From NCBI RefSeq assembly GCF_012034335.1, contig NZ_JAATHJ010000006.1, positions 91,031 through 155,030 on the forward strand: 64,000 nt of DNA, read 5' to 3'. The stretch's first letter is position 1; each line of letters opens with the position of its first letter. This document shows positions 58,087 through 64,000 of this stretch, piece by piece. Made by a program: the position numbers and the translations under genes. This DNA comes from Alkalicoccus luteus (GTDB taxonomy: Bacteria > Bacillota > Bacilli > Bacillales > Salisediminibacteriaceae). Under the pieces are notes generated by a model, which was not told the DNA's origin, did no database searches, and saw nothing but the letters and a program-made list of their open reading frames with translations.

Positions 58087-60528
58087 ATGCGAATCATCGT
58101 GTTAAATGACAGCGAAGAAGTCGTTGATTATTTGGAAGATGCAAAGCCGATATTTGACGATAGTTGGAGAGAAGTTATCAACGGTGAGAATACATTCACG
58201 TTCTCCTTAAAAGCGGAGCACGGTAAAGAAATATTGGAAGGCTATTTCATTACGTTCATCGATGATGAAGGGCACAGGCAGCTATTTGAAATAGAAGAAA
58301 TAGAAGGCCGTCATGATGAATCGAACATAACCAACTTTTCATGCAAGCATGCTTTTTATGAGCTGCAGGATGAATTTGCTCCAGACATGCGACCGCGCAG
58401 AATGTCTGCCGGCTTTTTCTTGAATCATATATTACAGGATAGTCGCTTTGAACCTGGCACGGTCCACAGTTTAGGCTCTGAAACCATGCACACCATTGAT
58501 CAATCAGCTCAACAGGCCTTGCATGAAAATCTAATTGATGTGCTGGGTGGTGAAAGACGCGCCAGGATCGCTATGACCGGTCAGCAGATAACCGGACGGT
58601 ACATTGATCTCCTGCAAAGACGTGGCTCCGATACGGGCAAGCGGATCCGGTTTGGAAAAGATGCCAGGGGCATTACGCGAACCATTGATATGGATAATGT
58701 AAAGACGCTCCTGAGAGGGAGAGGACGCGGTGAAGAAACGGAAGATGGGTTTGGACGACGCTTAACCTTTGCCGGCATCGAATGGTCCACAGGATCACGA
58801 ATTAAAGCATCATTTGAGCAAAGCAATATTTCGATGAGCACAGGAGAGGACTTCGAGACGAATCACGTAAACGAAAACTTCGGAATCCGCAGCCCTTACT
58901 TCCTTCCACATCAGAATGAGACTCTTACGTTCCACTTTGATGATAGCGAATATCGTGTGGGCGTCTGGTTTTATGATGAAGAGAAAGAGTTTAGAGAATT
59001 TGCAGGATATCGAACATCGTCACCAGCTGCTGTTCAAACTGGTCAGTCTGGCTATTATCGATTCAGCCTTACAAAGCAACAGGACGGCGGTGTAATCCGA
59101 CCAGGTGACGAAGACGATGCCGGGTTTGAGATTCAACGATCTGTCACACGTAATCCAATCAATAAGCCGCTCGGTCAGGACTATGTGGAAGATAATGACG
59201 CCCTGCAGCAGTTTGGGAGGAAGAACAGCAACGGCAGCAGGCGACATCGAAAAGGCACCTTTGAAATGAGTGACGCCGATGATCCGACCGACTTGCTGCA
59301 GGGTACACTGGACGCTTTGGAAAATGCGGTGAAGCCTAACGTCACCTATGTTGTTGACTATATTGACACGTATGAGCTCGAAAGTGACCAGGAGGACAAT
59401 CCGTATCAGCACGAGCGCCTGCTGCTTGGTGACACCGTGATTATCCACGATGATGAATTTGTACCGCCTCTATTGTTAGAAGCGCGCTTGACGGAGCGGG
59501 ATAAATCGTTCACGAATCCAGAAAACAGCCGCGGTGTTTTGAGTAACTTCATTGATCTGCACGAAGATGACAGGCGGCTGCGACGCATTGAATCCACACT
59601 CAATTCTAAAGAAGGCGTGTGGGATGACAAGATTCCTAAATTTGTGGAGAACACTCAATGGCTTGAAGGAAAGATAAACGCTCTACAAAATCAATTGATT
59701 GCGAGTGGTGCTTATCAACAGGCTGAAGTTATCCCTAATCAAGGTTTTATGCTGGAGAATACCGACGCACAATCTGAGGACTTCGGAGCACTTTACTTGG
59801 GACCAGGTATTTTCGCCCTGGCAAGTGAACAGCATTCAAACGGTGAGTGGAACTGGCGGACGTTCGGCACCGGTAAAGGATTTACGGCTGACGAGATTAA
59901 TGCGGGCCGGATCCGAACCGCCTTAGTCGAAATATACGGTTCGACTAACTTCTACTGGGACGGCGACGATCTGTGGGCGATTGATCCGAGTGACAGCGAA
60001 CGATATGCACGCTTAAGAGCTGGTGAGCTGTATATCAAAAAAGGCGCTATCACGATTGAGCGGCCAGATGGATTTAAAGTAGTTGATGACGGAATGCTAA
60101 CATATGATGTTTCTGTTCAAAGTGCAGACCCGCCGCTTACTGGACCAGGAGTGCAGTTTAATGATAGTGGATATTGGTATACGACTGAAACGGACCGCTC
60201 TCAAACCTGTCAATATTACTCTTTTGAGCATAAGGCGCGTTATCTTAACTTCAGATGCTTTCTCTATGTTGATAGCGGCACAACGGCTCATGTAACAATT
60301 GAAACAGGCGTGCATTCCAATAACGATGTAGAAGTTTTAGCTTCTGCAACGAGCACCAATACAGATGCAAGTACACCCTCTAATCCAGATAATGACCCGC
60401 GTGTTAGAGAGCTGACTGTTGATTTAGGCGTTCCCGACGGTGAGCAAAAGAGCGTATATCTTCGTATAAGGTCAAGTAATGGGGGGAGAGCTCACGTCAG
60501 AACAACTCGGAGGTGGCTAAACGGATGA
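58087..60528 (+). CDS. Tail-associated lysin / endopeptidase tail protein (Tal)
   Basis: An 813-residue tail-tip protein. The N-terminal ~380 residues match the phage endopeptidase-tail (gp27-like) domain: MRIIVLNDSEEVVDYLEDAK at the start, FSCKHAFYELQDEF and the later YQHERLLLGDTVIIHDDEFV. A linker and a beta-rich C-terminal part (about 640-813) may bind the host surface. The start is ATG 58087 after GGCAGGTGAG; the frame extends back over the cassette terminator. Confidence 0.85.
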   Translation: MRIIVLNDSEEVVDYLEDAKPIFDDSWREVINGENTFTFSLKAEHGKEILEGYFITFIDDEGHRQLFEIEEIEGRHDESNITNFSCKHAFYELQDEFAPDMRPRRMSAGFFLNHILQDSRFEPGTVHSLGSETMHTIDQSAQQALHENLIDVLGGERRARIAMTGQQITGRYIDLLQRRGSDTGKRIRFGKDARGITRTIDMDNVKTLLRGRGRGEETEDGFGRRLTFAGIEWSTGSRIKASFEQSNISMSTGEDFETNHVNENFGIRSPYFLPHQNETLTFHFDDSEYRVGVWFYDEEKEFREFAGYRTSSPAAVQTGQSGYYRFSLTKQQDGGVIRPGDEDDAGFEIQRSVTRNPINKPLGQDYVEDNDALQQFGRKNSNGSRRHRKGTFEMSDADDPTDLLQGTLDALENAVKPNVTYVVDYIDTYELESDQEDNPYQHERLLLGDTVIIHDDEFVPPLLLEARLTERDKSFTNPENSRGVLSNFIDLHEDDRRLRRIESTLNSKEGVWDDKIPKFVENTQWLEGKINALQNQLIASGAYQQAEVIPNQGFMLENTDAQSEDFGALYLGPGIFALASEQHSNGEWNWRTFGTGKGFTADEINAGRIRTALVEIYGSTNFYWDGDDLWAIDPSDSERYARLRAGELYIKKGAITIERPDGFKVVDDGMLTYDVSVQSADPPLTGPGVQFNDSGYWYTTETDRSQTCQYYSFEHKARYLNFRCFLYVDSGTTAHVTIETGVHSNNDVEVLASATSTNTDASTPSNPDNDPRVRELTVDLGVPDGEQKSVYLRIRSSNGGRAHVRTTRRWLNG

Positions 60529-60707
60529 TGCTACGGATTCAAATATATTGCGATGTGGACGAGAATGGGGACATCACCGAGTCTGTATCTGGTCAACGTA
60601 TTGTTCCAGATCGGCAGTACGACTATTTCTTTATGGTTGAAGATCAAGAAATACCAAATCATATAGAAGATTATAAAGTAGAGGACAGGCAGCTTGTTAA
60701 AAAATAA
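60525..60707 (+). CDS. Small tail-region protein, unknown
   Basis: A 60-residue acidic protein (QIYCDVDENGDITESVSGQR). Its ATG overlaps the Tal stop with GGAGGTGG upstream. Small proteins of this kind often lie between tail fibre and holin genes in Bacillus phages; function is unknown. Confidence 0.65.
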   Translation: MMLRIQIYCDVDENGDITESVSGQRIVPDRQYDYFFMVEDQEIPNHIEDYKVEDRQLVKK

Positions 60708-60733
60708 AGGTCGTCAGCCGAAGGGGGTCAAGC

Positions 60734-61054
60734 ATGGAGCAGAAGCTCAAGACTGTGGAGGATAAGATAAAAAAGATTGAGGGGGAGCTCAACCAGTTAA
60801 AAGAGGAGGTGCAGGTGCGAGATTCAGAAGCGCACCGGCGTATGGATGAGCTCAAGTTTAGTATTGATTCATTAAAAGGTGATACAAAAGACATTAAAAA
60901 CGGTATGAGCACGATTTTAAAAAAGCAGGAAAGCTTTACGGATTTTCTAAAAGAAATCGTCAGCAGAACATTCCGATGGTTTTTCCTTACGATTGCTGTA
61001 TTCGCAGCTATTATAGGCGTCCTCGTAAACGCTGATCTATCGCATCTATTTTAA
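60734..61054 (+). CDS. XhlA-like coiled-coil membrane protein (lysis)
   Basis: A 106-residue protein with a long coiled coil (about 3-75) and one C-terminal transmembrane helix (WFFLTIAVFAAIIGVLV), the plan of XhlA/hemolysin-type proteins that work with a holin. It is directly upstream of the holin and amidase. Confidence 0.7.
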   Translation: MEQKLKTVEDKIKKIEGELNQLKEEVQVRDSEAHRRMDELKFSIDSLKGDTKDIKNGMSTILKKQESFTDFLKEIVSRTFRWFFLTIAVFAAIIGVLVNADLSHLF

Positions 61055-61069
61055 AGAGGTGAAATGTTA

Positions 61070-61321
61070 ATGGATAAGATGACAATTGCACGCACGGCCG
61101 CCCTGGCGCTAGCACTGATCAATCAGCTGCTGGCGTCTTTTGGTTATTCGCCACTTCCCTTTGAAGAGCAGCAAGTAGAAATAGCAGTATCTTCTACATT
61201 ATCAGCTGCAGCTGCTGTATGGGCCTGGTGGAAAAATAACAGTATCAGTAAAGAAGCGCAGGAAGCGGATGATATTTTGAAGAAAAAGAAGGAGGCTAAA
61301 CGTAATGCCATTAAAGGATAA
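61070..61321 (+). CDS. Phage holin
   Basis: An 83-residue protein with two hydrophobic segments (TIARTAALALALINQLLASF; AVSSTLSAAAAVWAWWKN) and a charged C-terminus, as in SPP1/phi LC3-type holins. It would permeabilise the membrane to release the amidase. I prefer ATG 61070, 8 nt after AGAGGTG, over ATG 61064. It overlaps the amidase start by 17 nt. Confidence 0.82.
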   Translation: MDKMTIARTAALALALINQLLASFGYSPLPFEEQQVEIAVSSTLSAAAAVWAWWKNNSISKEAQEADDILKKKKEAKRNAIKG

Positions 61322-62552
61322 ATACGTAGTAGAGAAACGGCATATCACAAACCGCTCCAATCGAAGCCGGCGCTCCATGAGTGCTGACTATGCGGCAGGA
61401 CACGAGACGGCAAACAATAACGCCAATGCAGACGCTCACGTGCGATACTTTCAGAACAATAATGTGCAGGCTTCATACCATCAACTATGTGATTCTGTTC
61501 GTATTGTGGAAATTATTCCATTAAATGAGCAGGCTATGCACATTCGTCGTGACATGGATCGGCAAACGTTAGGACTCGGCAGGGCAAACGATCGAGCAGT
61601 CGGTATTTCAATCTGCCGCACAGGTAGCTTTGCTGAAGCATATGACCGGTTCGTGTGGGCAACAGCGAAAGCTTGCGTTGATCGAGGGTGGGATCCGCGA
61701 AAAGAAATTACAGCTCACAGCTTTGAAGATCCATCGCGCCGTTCTGATCCTCAGTCCTGGCTCACACCGAACGGCGTATCGTGGAGTCAGTTTATTAACG
61801 ACGTGGCTCGGTACGTAAGAGACTGGGAGAAAGACACGGATGAGCCGACAAAGGCAGAAGAGAAGCGGCCTTCTGTATCTACTGGACGCGAGAACATGCT
61901 TCAGAACGGTGACAGAGGTGACGCTGTGGAGGAATTACAGAAGCGCCTGGAAGCTGCAGGCTTCCCACTCCCACGATGGGGCGCAGATGGATCGTTCGGA
62001 GATGAAACAGAGAAAGCCCTTCGAGACTTTCAGACAGCTGCAGGGATTCAGGTAGATGGCATCTTTGGGCCTCAGTCTAATGATGCCCTTAACGAATGGC
62101 GACAAGGAACCCGCAGCCTGAAGCGCGGCGATCGTGGAAACAGCGTTCGTGATCTGCAGCGGCTGCTGAATCAAGTCGGATTTAATTTGTCCGATGACGG
62201 GATCTTTGGGCCGAAGACAGAAGACGCTGTGAAAGAGTTCCAGTCCACTTACGGCATCAGCTCCCCGTCAGGTAACTTCTTCGGGGTGGCTGGACCTGCG
62301 ACAATGGCAGAGCTGAAAGAGGTAGCGAAAGGCGTACCGTTCAGCGGTCGTTCACTGAAGCTACAGAGCCCGATGATGCGTGGGGAAGATGTAAAGCGTG
62401 TGCAGCTAAGGCTTCAAATCTCAGCAGATGGTATTTTTGGGCCGCAGACGGACCGGGCTGTAAAGTCTTATCAACGGGAGCACGGTCTGTCCTCACCGCA
62501 GGGTAACTTCTACGGTGTAGTCGGGCCTGCTACTTGGGATCACATGTTTTAG
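61305..62552 (+). CDS. Endolysin: N-acetylmuramoyl-L-alanine amidase with three peptidoglycan-binding repeats
   Basis: A 415-residue endolysin of the XlyA/amidase_2 type. The catalytic domain (about 1-170) has the zinc ligands in GHETANNNANADAHV and ITAHSFEDPSRRSDP. Three C-terminal peptidoglycan-binding repeats follow: GDRGDAVEELQKRLEAAGFP, GDRGNSVRDLQRLLNQVGFN and GEDVKRVQLRLQISADGIFG. It cuts the Ala-muramic acid bond of the cell wall. The start follows AAGGAGG. Confidence 0.95.
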   Translation: MPLKDKYVVEKRHITNRSNRSRRSMSADYAAGHETANNNANADAHVRYFQNNNVQASYHQLCDSVRIVEIIPLNEQAMHIRRDMDRQTLGLGRANDRAVGISICRTGSFAEAYDRFVWATAKACVDRGWDPRKEITAHSFEDPSRRSDPQSWLTPNGVSWSQFINDVARYVRDWEKDTDEPTKAEEKRPSVSTGRENMLQNGDRGDAVEELQKRLEAAGFPLPRWGADGSFGDETEKALRDFQTAAGIQVDGIFGPQSNDALNEWRQGTRSLKRGDRGNSVRDLQRLLNQVGFNLSDDGIFGPKTEDAVKEFQSTYGISSPSGNFFGVAGPATMAELKEVAKGVPFSGRSLKLQSPMMRGEDVKRVQLRLQISADGIFGPQTDRAVKSYQREHGLSSPQGNFYGVVGPATWDHMF

Positions 62553-62560
62553 GGCGTAAA

Positions 62561-62587
62561 AATGCAGGGGATTCGCTCCCCTGCATT
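62561..62587. terminator. Hairpin between convergent endolysin and leftward gene
   Basis: A perfect 10-bp stem AATGCAGGGG / CCCCTGCATT with a 7-nt loop lies at the convergent junction. It probably terminates the late transcript; no long T run follows. Confidence 0.65.
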
Positions 62588-63026
62588 ACATATGTGGATG
62601 ATGATATTCTTGTTCTGCCTTTTTTCTTGCTTTCACCGCATCATCTAAGCGATTAAAATATCCCAGGCTAATCTGTCTACCTTGATAACCGATAGATGCG
62701 CGCCATTTGTTTCTACTGGCTAACCAGGATACTCCTTTGTGACCACTTGTGTTTCTCTTACTTGTTTTAGCTGATAATGCTGACTTTCGGGTACCGTTGA
62801 CTTGGTCTGTGGTGATATGCTGTTGCAGACCCTGATCCCGTTTTCGCACTCGTTGACATCCACAGCTTTTATAATGGCCGTGAATCAAGCTGTACCCATG
62901 CACGAGCAATGTCGTTCCGCAGGAGCATAGACACACCCATTTTCGCTGATTGTTTATATCGGGAGAGGCAAGTTCGACAACTGTTAAGCTGCCGAACACT
63001 TTCCCTGTCAAATCGATCCGCTGCAT
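62586..63026 (-). CDS. AP2-domain protein with zinc-ribbon N-terminus
   Basis: A 146-residue protein. The N-terminal Cys4 knuckle (WVCLCSCG then SCGC) closely parallels that of the putative homing endonuclease at 32340, but the C-terminus is an AP2 DNA-binding domain (SGHKGVSWLASRNKWRASIG, ending LGYFNRLDDAVKARKKAEQ) and no HNH nuclease domain follows. Such AP2 proteins are usually parts of homing elements. This one may be a nuclease-less derivative or a regulator. Confidence 0.8.
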   Translation of the reverse strand: MQRIDLTGKVFGSLTVVELASPDINNQRKWVCLCSCGTTLLVHGYSLIHGHYKSCGCQRVRKRDQGLQQHITTDQVNGTRKSALSAKTSKRNTSGHKGVSWLASRNKWRASIGYQGRQISLGYFNRLDDAVKARKKAEQEYHHPHM

Positions 63027-63029
63027 GAT

Positions 63030-63383
63030 TTAGTATTCGAGACGATAATCGTTAGGATCCACGTCATCAAAACCTTGTTCCCGGATAAACTCTTCTTCAT
63101 CAAAGTCAATCAGGTTCAGGGCCTCTTCAACCGTCATGCTTCTGTTTGTCACAATTTCCCCAATTAAAATATCATCATAATAAATCTTTGCCATGTTTCC
63201 CATCTCCTTTTGATAGTAGTTGTATAGCGATTCGATATTCTTATATGTCGCGTTCTCCAGCTTTGCTTCTCCGGTGCGCAATCTTCTTACCGTGTTTTCC
63301 GGTACACCAGATTCTTTTGCCATCCGATAGCTGCTGATCTCACTCTTAAATAATTTCTCCACTTCTCTCAACATTCCTGCCAC
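63030..63383 (-). CDS. HTH regulator fused to a small acidic domain
   Basis: A 117-residue protein. The first ~60 residues form an XRE-like helix-turn-helix (ISSYRMAKESGVPENTVRRL). The last 54 residues form an acidic unit beginning MAKIYYDDILIGEIVTNRSM. A strong AAAGGAGATG ribosome site lies directly before that internal ATG (63194), so a shorter protein may also be made. It is second in a leftward operon whose promoter bears two matched operators, which this HTH may bind. Confidence 0.7.
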   Translation of the reverse strand: MAGMLREVEKLFKSEISSYRMAKESGVPENTVRRLRTGEAKLENATYKNIESLYNYYQKEMGNMAKIYYDDILIGEIVTNRSMTVEEALNLIDFDEEEFIREQGFDDVDPNDYRLEY

Positions 63384-63392
63384 TCCTTTATA

Positions 63393-63758
63393 TTAAACCG
63401 CTAGGTGGTAGCGCTTTTCTGCGCCTTTCTTCTCCATAAACTTTACAACCGCATCTTGCGTACCTCTTGTGATAACTGGCGTGATTCTCATTTCATTTCC
63501 TTTGTGATTCAATACATATTCATTTTCATTCTTAGCAACTAACTTAGCGCCGCGGGCGATAGCGTCCTGAACAAATTTTTCGTAAGCTGCGAAACCTTTT
63601 TTGATCACTTCTTTTTCTTGGTCGGAAACTTCGTTTTTTCGTTTTTCGATATCCCACGAAATGACAAGAGACTGAGCAAAGTATTCTTTGACGCTTCCTC
63701 CGAATTGTGCCTGACCGTCCTTTGCGATTCTCCAAGCTCTTGTCATTACGTTTTTCAT
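63393..63758 (-). CDS. Accessory phage protein, unknown
   Basis: A 121-residue basic protein (MKNVMTRAWRIAKDGQAQFG, then SVKEYFAQSLVISW). Proteins with this opening occur in Firmicute phages and plasmids, but I know no function. I use ATG 63758, 8 nt after AAGGAG; the ATG at 63767 is too close to the site. It is first in the leftward operon and may be the effector of a small regulatory or toxin-antitoxin-like pair. Confidence 0.7.
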   Translation of the reverse strand: MKNVMTRAWRIAKDGQAQFGGSVKEYFAQSLVISWDIEKRKNEVSDQEKEVIKKGFAAYEKFVQDAIARGAKLVAKNENEYVLNHKGNEMRITPVITRGTQDAVVKFMEKKGAEKRYHLAV

Positions 63759-63785
63759 TGTGATCATCTCCTTAGTAGTTTTTAC

Positions 63786-63839
63786 AACCGTTATCGGTTG
63801 GCTTATTTATAATATACCACCGTTATCGGTGTATGTAAA
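63786..63839 (-). promoter_or_regulatory. Leftward promoter with two identical operators
   Basis: On the minus strand: TTTACA (complement of 63834-63839), 17-nt spacer, TATATT (complement of 63811-63816). The operator core ACCGTTATCGGT occurs in the spacer (63818-63831 with flanks) and downstream of the start (63786-63799). The arms ACCG/CGGT are palindromic, and the flanks extend the symmetry (CACCG...CGGTG, AACCG...CGGTT). Centres are 32 bp apart, three helical turns, which favours cooperative binding. Confidence 0.75.
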
Positions 63840-63880
63840 CCCCATATTTAACCCGAGTTCGACAGTTACTAGGTAAACGA

Positions 63881-63925
63881 AATGCCTGGGAACCCTACTA
63901 AGACAAGGGTTCTCAGGCATTTTTG
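63881..63925 (+). terminator. Long hairpin terminator near the right edge
   Basis: A 16-bp stem (AATGCCTGGGAACCCT with its complement, one wobble) and 9-nt loop is followed by four T residues. It lies beyond the leftward operon promoter, so it may protect that promoter from rightward transcription, or end a leftward transcript from outside the window. Confidence 0.7.
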
Positions 63926-64000
63926 AATACACCAGACGTGTTACTAGGAATTCGCCTGGAGATCGAGGATATTGGGAGGAGGCTTCAACCCTAGCGCCCC

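Larger units (their letters stand above)
26942..64000. mobile_element. Prophage (HK97-type head, siphovirus tail), right end not in window
   Basis: A continuous set of phage modules follows ssrA: integrase, repressor/Cro switch, recombination and replication genes, late regulator, terminase, portal, protease, capsid, tail, lysis and accessory genes. No second copy of the ssrA 3' end is found before 64000, so attR is beyond the edge. All essential virion and lysis genes appear intact, so it may be inducible. Confidence 0.93.

Noticed and set aside
63840..64000. Search for an attR copy of the ssrA 3' end
   Set aside because: No match to the GGGTTCGATTCCCGCCGTCT core was found; GAGTTCGA at 63855 is too short to count.

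Overview
The window comes from a low-to-moderate GC Gram-positive bacterium of the Bacillaceae. Gene order (yvcD-like/trxB, yvcI-rapZ-yvcK-whiA-crh, cggR-gap-pgk-tpiA-gpmI-eno, secG-est-rnr-smpB-ssrA), strong AGGAGG ribosome sites, CtsR and CggR operators and a Gln15 Crh protein all fit Bacillus-type biology. A NaChBac-type sodium channel and a carotenoid desaturase hint at an alkaliphilic or halophilic relative of Bacillus; that last step is inference.

Bases 1-26941 are host chromosome. They hold a 5'-truncated voltage-gated sodium channel, a leftward carotenoid/isoprenoid pair (crtI family plus ICMT family), a TPR gene and trxB, the RapZ/YvcK/WhiA/Crh operon, leftward clpP with a CtsR operator, rpoN and a glutaredoxin-like gene, and the CggR-controlled lower glycolysis operon. 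These are followed by a Gfo/Idh oxidoreductase, secG, two overlapping esterases, rnr, smpB and the tmRNA gene. Two long non-coding stretches (503-1251 and 9571-10309) carry GC-rich extragenic repeat-like sequence, and the first is bracketed by two identical 37-nt hairpins.

From 26942 to the right edge lies a prophage of the HK97-capsid, long-tailed (siphovirus) type, integrated at the 3' end of ssrA. The tmRNA is intact and a terminator follows it on the phage side. No right attachment site is visible, so the prophage probably runs past the window. Its modules, left to right, are: integrase and lysogeny switch (27052-29654); small early genes including a SinI-like antirepressor (29651-31135); recombination and replication (Gam-like, Sak4-like ATPase, helicase, DUF669 protein, PrimPol/D5 primase-helicase, VRR-NUC nuclease) with an iteron-like origin candidate (31158-38112); regulation (phage sigma factor, MazG, YopX, ArpU/RinA-like late regulator; 38093-41811); HNH nuclease and packaging (42517-44972); head (44979-49324); tail (49321-60707); lysis (60734-62552); and a leftward accessory module (62586-63839).

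The parts most worth attention are: (1) an AT-rich two-gene cassette of unknown function, with its own operator-embedded promoter and terminator, inserted in the tail module (56540-58060); (2) a LexA-box promoter firing a small gene convergently into a phage repressor that lacks a self-cleavage domain; (3) a phage SinI-like peptide; (4) a leftward accessory operon with two matching operators 32 bp apart; and (5) an iteron plus AT-rich candidate origin behind the primase. A canonical GGGAAAC -1 frameshift site is present in the tail chaperone gene.
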